Shown here piece by piece: positions 35,504-46,100 of a stretch of 64,000 nucleotides of DNA (its first letter is position 1; each line of letters begins with the position of its first letter). The position numbers and the translations under genes were made by a program. This DNA is from Streptomyces sp. BA2. Lineage in GTDB: Bacteria > Actinomycetota > Actinomycetes > Streptomycetales > Streptomycetaceae. The notes below the pieces were generated by a model. The model saw only the letters and a list, made by a program, of their open reading frames with translations. It was not told the DNA's origin and did no database searches. The stretch is from positions 8,109,001-8,173,000 of the forward strand of contig NZ_WSRO01000002.1 in the NCBI RefSeq assembly GCF_009769735.1, written 5' to 3'.

Positions 35504-36868
35504 GTGGACACCATCAAGTACCAGCTCCGTGACGACCAGATACCCACCAGCTGGTACAACATCGCCGCCGATCTCGCGCGGGTCGACCCGCCGCTGCACC
35601 CGGGCACCGGGCAGCCCGCCACCGTCGACGACCTGACCGGCATCATGCCCAAGGAGCTCGCCGAGCAGGAGCTGACCCTGGAGCGGGACATCGAGATCCC
35701 CGCCACCGTGCGGCAGATCTATGCGCAGTGGCGTCCCTCGCCGCTGTTCCGTGCCCGCCGCCTCGAGCGGGCGCTCGGCACCCCGGCGCGCATCTACTAC
35801 AAGTACGAGGGCGGCAGCCCGGCCGGCAGCCACAAGCCGAACACGGGTATCGCGCAGGGCTTCTACAACAAGGAAGCGGGCATCCGCCGTCTGGCCACCG
35901 AGACCGGCGCCGGCCAGTGGGGCTCGTCCCTCGCCCTGGCCGGCGCGTTCTTCGGCCTCGAGGTCAAGGTCTTCATGGTGAAGGTGAGTTATCACCAGAA
36001 GCCCTACCGCAGGGCCCTGATGCACACCTACGGCGCCACCTGTGTGCCCAGCCCCTCCACCGAGACCGCGGCGGGCCGCGCCATCCTCGCCGAGGACCCG
36101 GACTGCCCCGGCGCGCTCGGCATCGCGACCTCGGAGGCGATCGAGGTCGCCATGAACGACCCGTTCACCAACTACGCCGGTGGCAGCGTGCTCAACCACG
36201 TCGCGCTGCACCAGACGGTCATCGGGCAGGAAGCCCTCCTGCAGATGGACATGGCCGACGACTACCCGGACATCGTGATCGGCTGCGCCGGCGGCGGCAG
36301 CAACCTGGCCGGTCTCACCTTCCCGTTCCTCGGCGAGCAGCTGCGCGGCGGCAAGCAGGTCCGGGTGATCGCCTCCGAGCCCGAAGCCTGCCCGACCCTG
36401 ACCAAGGGCCAGGTCGCCTACGACTTCGGTGACACCGCGCAGCTCACCCCGCTGCTCAAGATGCACACCCTCGGCCACTCCTTCGTCCCGCCGTCCATCC
36501 ACGCCGGTGGCCTGCGCTACCACGGCATCGCCCCGCTGGTCAGCCAGGCGCTGCAGGACGGTCTGATGGAGGCGCGGGCGGTCCCGCAGACCGCCTGCTT
36601 CGAGGCCGGCCTCACCTTCGCCCGCAGCGAGGGCATCGTGCCCGCCCCCGAGTCGACGCATGCCATCCGCGCCGCCATCGACGAGGCCCTGCGCTGCCGC
36701 GAGGAGGGCAGGTCCGAGGCGATCCTGTTCGGCCTGTCCGGCCACGGCCACTTCGACCTGGGCTCATACGAGAAGTACATGGCCGATGAGCTGGCGGACG
36801 AGGGCTACGACGAGGAGCTGGTGGCCCGCTCACTGGCCCGCATCCCCGCTCCCTTCGGCCAGGTCTGA
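35504..36868 (+). CDS. TrpB2-type tryptophan synthase beta homologue
   Basis: A 454-residue PLP enzyme of the TrpB2 subgroup, recognised by its N-terminal extension, RPSPLFRARRLERALG and the lysine motif YEGGSPAGSHKPNTG (Lys111). ETGAGQWGSSLALAGAFFGLEVKVFM and GCAGGGSNLAGLTFPFLG are the substrate and phosphate loops, and PAPESTHAI the C-terminal loop. TrpB2 enzymes act with little dependence on TrpA and accept free indole with serine or phosphoserine. I infer condensation of the new heterocycle with serine to give a tryptophan-like amino acid. The GTG at 35504 has GAGG about 10 bases upstream. A canonical SHK(I/L)N reads SHKPN here, a change next to the catalytic lysine. Confidence 0.92.
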   Translation: MDTIKYQLRDDQIPTSWYNIAADLARVDPPLHPGTGQPATVDDLTGIMPKELAEQELTLERDIEIPATVRQIYAQWRPSPLFRARRLERALGTPARIYYKYEGGSPAGSHKPNTGIAQGFYNKEAGIRRLATETGAGQWGSSLALAGAFFGLEVKVFMVKVSYHQKPYRRALMHTYGATCVPSPSTETAAGRAILAEDPDCPGALGIATSEAIEVAMNDPFTNYAGGSVLNHVALHQTVIGQEALLQMDMADDYPDIVIGCAGGGSNLAGLTFPFLGEQLRGGKQVRVIASEPEACPTLTKGQVAYDFGDTAQLTPLLKMHTLGHSFVPPSIHAGGLRYHGIAPLVSQALQDGLMEARAVPQTACFEAGLTFARSEGIVPAPESTHAIRAAIDEALRCREEGRSEAILFGLSGHGHFDLGSYEKYMADELADEGYDEELVARSLARIPAPFGQV

Positions 36869-36873
36869 TCCCC

Positions 36874-37581
36874 GTGTGGCTGAAGGTGTGCGGACTCACC
36901 CGCACCAGCGAGATCAGACTGCTGAGCAGCTCCCCGGTGACCACGGTCGGCCTCTGGTACGGAGTGCCGGACGGCAAGGCCGACCTGACGCGGGACGAGC
37001 TGACGACGCTGGCGGGGCTCGCCCTGGAGCGCGGTCTTGAGCCCGTCCTGGTCACGCTCCTCGACGACCCGGAGCAACTGCGCGATGCCGTACGGGCTTC
37101 GGGGGTGCGCCGCGTCCAGCTGCACGGCTACACCACGCCGCGGCAGGTGGCCGCGGTCCGGGCGGCCCTGCCGGACGTCGTGCTGCTCAAGGTGCTGCAT
37201 GTGCGCCGCGGCAAAGTGCTTGAGAAGCCCTTCGTCACGGCCTTCGAGCGTGCGGGCACCGACCTGTTCCTGTTCGACTCGGTGGGCGACGACGGGCGGA
37301 TCGGCAGCACCGGCAAGCCACTTGACCCCGCGGCCCTGGCGCCTGTGCTCGACACGGTACGGATCCCGTTCCTGCTCGCCGGCGGGCTGACCGCCGGCGC
37401 GGCCAAGGAGCACGGCGCGGCCCTGCGGCACGACGGATTCCTCGGCATCGATGTGGACAGCGGGGCGCGCAGGCCCGACGGCACGCTTGCCCCGCTGATC
37501 GTCGATGGGATCCGGCACGCCTGGAGCGAGGAACTGCGCCGCCGTAGAGAGGAGTTGCGCCATGCCGTCGCCGTCAGCTGA
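36874..37581 (+). CDS. TrpF-like phosphoribosyl-amine isomerase
   Basis: A 235-residue TIM-barrel homologue of phosphoribosylanthranilate isomerase. The N-terminal KVCGLTR holds the catalytic cysteine (Cys6), and LFLFDS holds the catalytic aspartate (Asp135). LLAGGLTAGA and GIDVDSGARRPDG are the two phosphate-binding motifs. It should carry out the Amadori rearrangement of an N-phosphoribosyl amine. Streptomyces normally uses the bifunctional PriA for tryptophan and histidine synthesis and has no separate trpF, so a dedicated TrpF inside a gene cluster is notable. It lies 5 bases after TrpB and overlaps TrpC by 20 bases. Confidence 0.92.
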   Translation: MWLKVCGLTRTSEIRLLSSSPVTTVGLWYGVPDGKADLTRDELTTLAGLALERGLEPVLVTLLDDPEQLRDAVRASGVRRVQLHGYTTPRQVAAVRAALPDVVLLKVLHVRRGKVLEKPFVTAFERAGTDLFLFDSVGDDGRIGSTGKPLDPAALAPVLDTVRIPFLLAGGLTAGAAKEHGAALRHDGFLGIDVDSGARRPDGTLAPLIVDGIRHAWSEELRRRREELRHAVAVS

Positions 37582-38344
37582 TTCCGCACCCGCCGAGCTC
37601 ACCGGCGGCGGACGCTTCGGTGCCGCGCTGCGCACCGCCGACATCCCCGTGATCATGGAGCTCAAGCGCAACAGCGCGCACGGCGCCGACCTGTTCGCAG
37701 GCCGTCCGGTCGGCGAGCTGGTGGCGCGGTACACGGAGCTCGGCGCGCCCGCGCTCTCCGTGGTCACCGGGTCCTGGTTCGGCGGCACACCCGAGCTGCT
37801 CGAAGAGGTGGCCGAGGCCACCGAACTGCCTCTCCTGGTCAAGGACTTCTTCACCAAGGAGAAGCAGATCGCGGCCGTGGCCGCCGCAGGGGCGTCCGCG
37901 GTTCTGCTCACCGCGACCGTGCTGCCGCGCACGGTGCTGCGCCGGCTGATCGGGATCTGTCTGGAGTACGACGTGACCCCGTTCGTCGAGATCACCTCCG
38001 AGGCCGAACTCGCCACGGTGGAACAGGCGCAGGACTGTGTCATCGCCGTCAACAACAAGGACATCCGGCAGCGCGAACGCGACACCGGAGACCTGGGGCG
38101 CAGCCATCGGCTGATCGACCGGGTCCGCGCCACGGGCACCGCCGTGCCGGTCAGCGCCAGCGCCATCGAGACCCCGGGCGACGCGGCCGGACTGCTGTCC
38201 GCGGGCTATCGGGGGCTGCTGATCGGTACGGGTCTGCTGCGGGCCGCCGACCTCGACGCCTGGTTCGGCGAGCTCAGGGCCCTGTGGCCCCCGGGCGCGC
38301 ACGACGCCACCGGGGCCGACTCCCGTAAGGAGCGCACTCCATGA
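37562..38344 (+). CDS. TrpC-like ring-closing synthase (IGPS homologue) with altered substrate loop
   Basis: A 260-residue TIM-barrel homologue of indole-3-glycerol-phosphate synthase. Catalytic positions are largely kept: Glu33 and Lys35 in IMELKRNSAHG, Lys94 in LLVKDFF, Glu143 in PFVEITSEAEL, Asn164/165 in VNNKD, and Ser200. Two features differ from true TrpC: the substrate-carboxylate loop SPSKG reads NSAHG, and the ESG motif reads ASA, replacing the Glu210 equivalent by Ala199. IGPS closes the pyrrole ring with loss of the anthranilate carboxylate. The changes fit a substrate whose carboxylate is elsewhere and must be removed later by the UbiD-like enzyme. It overlaps that gene by 4 bases. 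Confidence 0.9.
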   Translation: MPSPSADSAPAELTGGGRFGAALRTADIPVIMELKRNSAHGADLFAGRPVGELVARYTELGAPALSVVTGSWFGGTPELLEEVAEATELPLLVKDFFTKEKQIAAVAAAGASAVLLTATVLPRTVLRRLIGICLEYDVTPFVEITSEAELATVEQAQDCVIAVNNKDIRQRERDTGDLGRSHRLIDRVRATGTAVPVSASAIETPGDAAGLLSAGYRGLLIGTGLLRAADLDAWFGELRALWPPGAHDATGADSRKERTP

Positions 38345-39828
38345 CCGGCAACCCCGGCCTTTCGGTGCGCGCCGCACTGGCCCAGCTGCGGGCCCAGGAG
38401 CCCGAGGCACTGCACGAGTACACCGAGCCGATGCCCGTGGCGGAGGTGGCGGCCCACTTCGCCGCCGCCCACGCCGGCGTACCGGCCGTCGGGATCTCCC
38501 GCAGCGAGCCCGCGGTGCTCTACCGCGGCGTCAAGGGATTCCAACTCCCCGTCCTGCTCGGTCTGTACGGTGACGCGGCACGGCTGCGGCGCTGGCTGCC
38601 GGGTCTGCCGGACCGGGCCGCCCCGGACACGGTGGTCCCGCTGCTCGCGGCGGCGGCCCGGACGGCGCCGCGCGAGGTGCCCGACGCGCCCTGCCGTGCG
38701 GTGGCCGCCGTCGGCGACGAGGTCGATCTGCGCCGGCTGCCCGTACTGACCAGCACACCTCGGGACGCGGGCCCGTATCTGACCACCGCGCTGATCCGGG
38801 CCGAGGACCCGGTCACCGGGGAGACCGCGCTCTCCTGCCACCGCATGCTGGTGCTCGACCGGTCCCGGCTCACCGTGTGGATGGTGCCGGGCCGCAAACT
38901 AGGCGAGCTGCACCGGCGGGCCCTGGAGCGGGGCGATCGCCTCCCGGTCAGCGTCAGCATCGGGGTGCCGCCCGCCGTCATGGTGGCCTCCGCGGTCAAC
39001 ACGGCCTTCCTGGGGCCGGGTGACGCTCCGTCGGCGGACGGGCCCCCGGTCGAGCTCTCGGTCGACAAGCTGGCCCTCGCCGGGGCGCTGGCCGGCGAGG
39101 CGATCGAGCTCTCGCCGGGCCTGACCCAGCCCGTGCCCGCGCTCGCCCAGGCCGAGATCGTCATCGAGGGACACCTCGACGACCAGGTGGCGGACGAGGC
39201 TCTCGACGGCGCCGAACCGGGGCTTTCGCTGCCGGAGTTCCTCGGCTACGACGGCCGGGCCCGGTCCGGCCTGCCGGTGCTCACCGTGACCGCGGTCACC
39301 ACCCGCCACGACCCCCTCTACCAGGCGGTCGTCGGCCCCGGCCGGGAGCAGTCGTACCTCCTCGGCACCGCCGGGGCGCTGTCCGTCGCACTCTCCCTGC
39401 CGCACCACCCTGACCTGGCCGTCCACGACCTGCACTTCGCCGCGGCCGGCGGCGGCATGCTGCTGCTCACCGTCGCGGTGCGCAAGGCGTCCGCCGCGGG
39501 GGACACCGCCCTGCCCGGCCTCGCCCGCGAGATTCTGCGCCGGCACCCCTTCGTCAAGACGGTCGTCCTCACCGACGAGGACATCGCCGTCTCTTGTACG
39601 GAGGACGTGCTGTGGGCGATGACCACCCGCTCGAATCTGGCGGCCGACTGTACGGAGTGGACGGATCTGGGGCCCGTACCGATGGACCCCTCCCAGACCG
39701 AGGCCTGGGCCGAGCACCGGGCGGCGGGCCGGATCCCCGGCCGGGTGGCCCTCGACGCGACCACCCCCTTCGCCCTGCGCGAGACGACCGGACGCAGCTT
39801 CGCCGTGCCCGCGCCCCGGCCCGGCTGA
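38341..39828 (+). CDS. UbiD-family (prFMN-dependent) decarboxylase
   Basis: A 495-residue member of the UbiD decarboxylase family. The fold is recognisable from VLYRGVKGFQLPVLLGLYGD, VDLRRLPVLTSTPRDAGPYLTTALI (metal and cofactor region with ALSCHRMLVLD), ALAQAEIVIEGHLDD (acidic residues Glu272 and Glu276) and LPEFLGYDGRARSGLPVLTVTAVTTRHDPLY. UbiD enzymes need prenylated FMN made by UbiX, for which no gene is present in the window. Family members reversibly decarboxylate pyrrole-2-carboxylate and furan or indole carboxylates. Removal of a ring carboxylate from the new heterocycle is therefore a good fit. It is the last gene of the block; an intergenic gap of 318 bases follows. Confidence 0.88.
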   Translation: MTGNPGLSVRAALAQLRAQEPEALHEYTEPMPVAEVAAHFAAAHAGVPAVGISRSEPAVLYRGVKGFQLPVLLGLYGDAARLRRWLPGLPDRAAPDTVVPLLAAAARTAPREVPDAPCRAVAAVGDEVDLRRLPVLTSTPRDAGPYLTTALIRAEDPVTGETALSCHRMLVLDRSRLTVWMVPGRKLGELHRRALERGDRLPVSVSIGVPPAVMVASAVNTAFLGPGDAPSADGPPVELSVDKLALAGALAGEAIELSPGLTQPVPALAQAEIVIEGHLDDQVADEALDGAEPGLSLPEFLGYDGRARSGLPVLTVTAVTTRHDPLYQAVVGPGREQSYLLGTAGALSVALSLPHHPDLAVHDLHFAAAGGGMLLLTVAVRKASAAGDTALPGLAREILRRHPFVKTVVLTDEDIAVSCTEDVLWAMTTRSNLAADCTEWTDLGPVPMDPSQTEAWAEHRAAGRIPGRVALDATTPFALRETTGRSFAVPAPRPG

Positions 39829-39856
39829 GTGCCGAGCGGACCGGCCCCTGGCCTGT

Positions 39857-39920
39857 AGCGGCCATGGCCGCTTTGTGGCACCGCGGCATCGCCCCGACCA
39901 TGCCCGTGCATGGCTAGGGT
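39857..39920 (+). promoter_or_regulatory. 16-bp palindrome and -10-like box before the NRPS gene
   Basis: AGCGGCCATGGCCGCT (39857-39872) is a perfect palindrome. TAGGGT (39915-39920) is a -10-like hexamer without a convincing -35. Together they suggest the NRPS gene at 40147 has its own promoter or that the decarboxylase transcript ends here. The remaining bases to 40146 hold only a ribosome binding site (GAAGGAG, 40131-40137). Confidence 0.35.
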
Positions 39921-40146
39921 CGACTGTCCGGTGCCCTGAACAGCACGCCGTCGTGCCGAGTCGCCCGCGTCAGGACGTGGCGCCCTGTGCCGCCGCGTCG
40001 TACGAAACCCGCGGCAGCCGCTGACGCCGGCGGATCCGCAGGTGGCCCCCCCCGCTCGTGCCGCAGCGCCGCGGCCCGGCAGCAGACGAATGAACAGACG
40101 ACAACGAGACGTTGCGCGGGCGTCGTCCGCGAAGGAGTACCGGGAC

Positions 40147-43100
40147 ATGTCGAAGAGCCTCAACGAGGACGAGTACCGCGCCATCGTCGAGTGGAACGGC
40201 GGAGCGGCAGGCGCCGCCCGCCCGGAGCCGGCCGACGCCACGCTGCCCGCGCTCTTCGCGGAGACCGTCCGCGCCCACCCGGACCGCACCGCCGTCAGCT
40301 GCGGCACCGACGCGCTGACCTACGCCGAAGTGGCCGCCCGGGCGAACCGCCTGGCCCGCCTCCTTGCCGAGCGCGGCATCGGGCCCGGCCAGCTGGTGGC
40401 CCTGGCCCTGCCCCGCTCCCTCGACCTGGTCGTCGGCCTGCTCGCGGTCACCGCCTCGGGCGCCGCGTATCTGCCGATGGACCCGGACTACCCGGCCGAC
40501 CGCGTGGCCCACATGCTTCAGGACGCCGCCCCCGCCGCGCTGCTCACCGACACGGCGACGGCTCCCGGACTGCCCGCCAACGCACTGCCCGCGATCCTGG
40601 TGGACGGCTCGGACCACGCCGCGTACAGCCCGGAGGAACTCACCGACGCGGATCGCGCCCGGCCGCTGCACGCCGAGGACATGGCGTACGTCATCTACAC
40701 CTCGGGCTCCACCGGCCGCCCCAAGGGCGTCCCCGTCACCCACCACAACGCGACCCGGCTGTTCTCGGCGACCGAGCACTGGTTCGGCTTCGACGAGCGG
40801 GATGTGTGGACCCTCTTCCACTCCTACGCCTTCGACTTCTCGGTGTGGGAGCTCTGGGGCGCCCTGCTGCACGGCGGGCGGCTCGTGGTGGTGCCGTATC
40901 TGACCGGCCGCGACCCCGCGGACTTCCGCGCCCTGCTGGCCCGCGAGCAGGTCACCGTCCTCAACCAGACGCCGTCCGCGTTCTACCAGCTGGCCGCCGC
41001 CGACCACGAGCATCCGGCCGGTGAACTGGCCCTGCGCTACGTCGTGTTCGGCGGTGAGGCCCTCGAACCCGCCCGGCTCGCCGACTGGTACGAGCGGCAC
41101 GCGGACGACACGCCCACCCTGGTCAACATGTACGGCATCACCGAGACCACGGTGCATGTCTCGTATGTCGCCCTCGACCGTGCGGCGGCCGCCGCGAGCA
41201 CGTCGAGCGGCATCGGCGTGAACATCCCCGACCTGCGCGTCTACGTTCTCGACGAGGAGTTGCGGCCGGTACCGCCGGGTGTCACGGGTGAGATGTACGT
41301 CGCCGGGGCAGGTGTCGCCCGCGGCTATCTGGGCCGGCCCGCGCTGACTGCCGAGCGGTTCGTCGCGGACCCGTTCGCCGCGTACTTCGGTGAGAGCGGC
41401 AGCCGGATGTACCGGTCGGGCGACCTGGCCCGGCGCACCGCCGACGGACAATTGGAGTACTTCGGGCGCGCCGACCAGCAGGTCAAGATCCGCGGCTTCC
41501 GTATCGAGCCGGGCGAGATCGAAGCGGTGCTCGCCGGGCACCCGGACGTGGCCGATGCCGCCGTCGTCGTACGCGAGGACATCCCGGGCAGCAAGCGCCT
41601 CGTCGGCTATGCGGTACCGGCCCGCGATGGCGTGACCGGCGCCGCGCTGCGCGAACACGCCGCGGCAGGGCTGCCCGCCTACATGGTGCCGTCCGCCGTG
41701 GTCCTGCTCGACCGGCTGCCGCTCACCGCCAACGGCAAGCTCGACCGCGGGGCCCTGCCGGAGCCGGGTGCGAGCCGCCCGGCCGGCTCCGGGCGCGCGC
41801 CGCGTACGCCGCGTACGCCCCAGGAAGAGCTGCTCTGCGGGCTGTTCGCCGAGACGCTGCGACTGCCCCAAGTCGGCGTCGACGACGACTTCTTCGCACT
41901 GGGCGGCGACTCCCTGCTGGCCGTCCGACTGCTGCGTGCCGTGCGCAAGGAGCACGGCAGTGCGCCCACGGTGGCCGCGCTGTTCGGCGCACCGACGGTG
42001 CGCGGTCTTGCCCCGCTCGTCGGTGGCACCGGTGGCGGGGCCGGTGGTGTCGGTGGTGTCGGTGGTGTCGGGCACGAGGTGCCGCCGCTGGTCCGGGCCA
42101 CCGGGCACGAAGGGCCGCTGCCGCTGTCGGCTCAGCAGCGCAGTCAGTGGTTCCTCAATCGCTTCGACGGCTCCGCTGCCGAGCGGGATGGCGCGCTCTA
42201 CAGCATTCCGCTCGCCCTCCATCTCGACGGCACGCTCGACACGGCGGCACTGCGGGCCGCGCTGGGCGATGTGGTGGAGCGGCACGAGGTGCTGCGCACG
42301 GTCTTCCGCGAGGGGGCCGACGCGCCGCACCAGGTGGTGCTGCCGTTCGGCGAGGCTGCCCCCGCGCTGCTCGACGGCGGCCGGGTCGGCAGGGCCGCCT
42401 TGCCCGCGGCCCTGCGGGCCGCCGCCACCCGGGGCTTCGACCTGAGCGCTGAAATCCCGCTCCGCGCCCAGCTGTTCCACGTCGGTCCGCAGGCACATGT
42501 GCTGCTGCTCGTGGTGCATCACGCCGCGTGCGACGGCCGGTCCCTCGAGCCGCTCGGCCGGGACCTCTCGCAGGCGTATGCGGCGCGGTGCGCAGGCGTG
42601 GCGCCCACATGGGTGCCGTTGCCGGTGCAGTACGCGGACTTCGCGCTGTGGCAGCGTGCGGTGCTCGGCGATGAAGGTGCTGAGGGCGATGAAGGCGATG
42701 GAAGCAGCCTCGGTGCCCGTCAGCTGGTGTTCTGGCGGGAGGCTCTGGCCGACCTGCCGGAGCAGCTGGACCTGCCGGTGGACCGGGCCCGCCCGGTCCG
42801 GCCCACGTTCCGCAGTGGCTCGGTCCCGCTGAATCTGCCGACCGCCTTGCATGAGCAGATCCGGGGAGCGGCCCGGGAGCACGGGGTCACCTCATTCATG
42901 GTGCTGCAGTCGGCGCTGGCCGTGGCGCTGACCCGGTTCGGCGCGGGCACCGACATCCCGATCGGCACCCCGGTCGCGGGCCGCGCCGACGAAGCCCTCG
43001 ACGACCTCGTCGGACTCTTTGTGAACACCCTTGTGCTGCGGACGGATACGTCGGGGGATCCGACGTTCGCGGAGTTGCTGGGGCGGGTGCGGGAGACGGA

Positions 43101-46100
43101 TCTGGCGGCGTTCGCGCATCAGGATGTGCCGTTCGAGCGTCTGGTGGAGGAGCTGAACCCGTCGCGGTCGCTGGCCCGGCACCCCCTCTTCCAGATTCTC
43201 CTCGCTTTCCAGGAGAGCCCCCTTGCCGAGCTCGACATGCCGGGTCTGACCGCCCGCATGGAAGAGATCGACTCCGGTTCCGCCACCTTCGACCTGGTCG
43301 TCGACGTGGTCGAGCGCTTCGGTGCCGAGGGAGCCGCGGCCGGGCTCGAAGGCAGCGTGCAGTTCTCGCTGGACCTCTTCGACCGGGTGACGGTGAAGCG
43401 GTTTGTGGGGGTGTTGGTGCGCGTGGTGGAGGCGTTGGTCGCTGATCCGGGTGTGCGGGTGGGTGCGGTGGAGGTGTTGTCGCCGGTTGAGCGTGGGCTG
43501 GTGCTGGGGGAGTGGGTCGATACGTCGCGTGAGGTGGCGGGTTTGGCTTTGCCTGGGCTGGTTGAGGCTCAGGTGGTTCGGACGCCGGGTGCGGAGGCTG
43601 TGGTATTTGGTGAAGTCGTCTTGTCGTATGGGGAGTTGAATCGGCGGGCGAATCGGCTGGCGCGGTTTTTGATCGGTCGGGGTGTAGGGCCGGAGCGGTT
43701 TGTGGCTCTGGCGTTGCCGCGGTCGGTGGAGATGGTGGTGGCGTGGCTGGCGGTGCTGAAGACGGGTGCGGCGTATCTGCCGGTGGACCCGGGGTATCCG
43801 GCTGACCGGATCGCGTACATGCTCGAAGACGGACAGCCGATGGTGGTGCTGACCAAGGCCGCGGTCGCCGGGCAGGTCGCCGACACCGGTACCGAGGTAC
43901 CGCTTGTGGTTCTCGACGACCCTGAGACCTCGGCCCTGCTGGGCGGCCACGCTGACCACGACGTTCTCGATGAGGAGCGGGCTCAGCAGCTGTTGTTGTC
44001 GCATCCGGCGTATGTGATTTATACGTCGGGGTCGACGGGGCGGCCCAAGGGTGTGGTGGTTTCGCATCGGGGTGTGGCGAGTGTGGCGGGGGTGCATGCG
44101 GATCGGTTGGGTCTGGGTGTGGGTTGCCGGTTCTTGTTGGTGGTGTCGATCAGTTTCGATGTGTCGATGGCGGATATCGCCATGACGTTGTCGTCGGGTG
44201 CGGCGTTGGTGGTGCCGCAGCCGGGGCAGCAGGCTGTGGGCGAGGAACTCGCCTCTCTGATAACCGAATTCGAGGTGACGCACACCGATTTGGTGGCTCC
44301 GATGCTGATCTCGTTGCCGGAGGGTGACTTCCCGTCGCTGCGGGGTTTTGTGGTGGGTGGTGAGGCGCTTCCGGCGGAGATGGTGGAGCGGTGGTCGCCG
44401 GGGCGGACGGTGATGCAGGTCTATGGTCCGACCGAATCGACGGTGGTGGCCACGATGAGCGACCCTCTGGTCCCGGCCGAGCTTGCCCCGCCGATCGGCC
44501 GTCCGATCTGGAACACCCGTACCTATGTGCTGGATGCCAGGCTGCGGCCGGTTCCGGTGGGGGTGGCGGGTGAGTTGTATATCGCGGGCGCGGGTCTGGC
44601 CCGCGGTTACCTGCGTCGTCCCTCGCTGACGGCTGAGCGTTTCGTTGCCGATCCGCATGGCCCGGCCGGATCGCGGATGTACCGCACCGGGGATCTGGCC
44701 CGCTGGCGGGCGGACGGGAACCTGGAGTTCCTGGGCCGGGTCGACCAACAGGTGAAGATCCGGGGCTTCCGGATCGAACTGGGCGAGATCGAAGCCGCGT
44801 TGGCGCGGTTCGACGGGGTGGGGCAATCGCTGGTGGTGGTCCGTGAGGACGCGGCCGGAATCAAGCAGCTGATCGGCTATGTGGTTGCCGCGACGGGTGC
44901 GGTTCTGGAGCCTGCCGAGGTCAGGGCATCCCTGGCGGACGGGCTGCCGGACTATATGGTCCCGGCCGCGGTGATGGTGCTCGACGCGCTGCCGCTGACA
45001 CCCTCCGGCAAGCTGGACCGCAAGGCCCTGCCCGAGCCGGACCTCAGCCACGCAGGCACCGGCCGAGCGCCACGTACGCCTCAGGAAGAAGTGCTGTGCG
45101 GGCTGTTCGCCGAAGTCCTGGGCCTGCCCCGGGTCGGTATCGACGACAGCTTCTTCGAGCTCGGCGGGCACTCGCTCCTCGCCACCCGCCTCGTCTCCCG
45201 CATCCGAGCGACCCTCGGCGCCGAACTCGGCATCCGTACCCTCTTCGAAGCCCCCACCGTCGCCACCCTCACCGTCCAACTCGCTGAAGCACAGGGCGAG
45301 ATACGCCCGGCACTGCGCCCCGTCGAACGTCCCGAGCAGACGCCCGTCTCCTACGGACAGCAGCGGCTCTGGCTCGTCGGCAAGCTGGAGGGCAACAGCG
45401 CCTTCTACAACATGCCGATCGCACTGCGCCTCAAAGGCGACCTCGATGTGCCGGCACTGTACGCGGCACTCGGCGATGTGGTGGAGCGGCACGAGGTCCT
45501 TCGTACGGTCTTCGGTGAGGCGCACGGGCAGCCGTACCAGGCGATCCTGCCCGCCGAAGAGATCACCGTGCGCCTGGACGTCACCGAGGTCACCGAGTCC
45601 GGGCTACAGCGCGCGCTGGTCGCGGCAGCCGCGCTCGACTTCGATCTGAGCACCGAGATCCCGCTGCGCGCCCATGTGTTCCGCGTCGGGCCGCAGGAGC
45701 AGGAGCAGGTGCTGTTGCTCGTCCTGCATCACATTGCGGGCGACGGCTGGTCGCTCGGTCCACTGACGCACGACCTCGCGCACGCGTACGCGGCGCAATG
45801 CGTCGGGGTCGCGCCGGAGTGGACGCCCCTGCCGGTGCAGTACGCGGACTTCGCACTGTGGCAGCGTGCGGTGCTCGGCGACGAGAGCGATGAAAGCAGC
45901 CTGGGCGCCCGGCAGTTGGCGTACTGGCGGGACACACTCGCCGAGCTGCCCGACCAGCTGGACCTGCCGATGGACCGGCCGCGTCCGGTGCGGGCGACCT
46001 TCCGCGGCGGGTCCGTTCCCTTCAGCCTGCCGGCGCCTCTGCACGAGCAGGTCGGGCGGGTGGCCCGGGAGCACGGGGTCACCACGTTCATGGTGCTGCA

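Noticed and set aside
29290..39828. The trp-like genes as a duplicate tryptophan operon supplying ordinary Trp (as trp genes do in some lipopeptide clusters)
   Set aside because: There is no anthranilate synthase, the TrpD-like protein lacks the anthranilate contacts, and interleaved EctC-, dehydrogenase-, carrier- and UbiD-type genes have no role in tryptophan synthesis.
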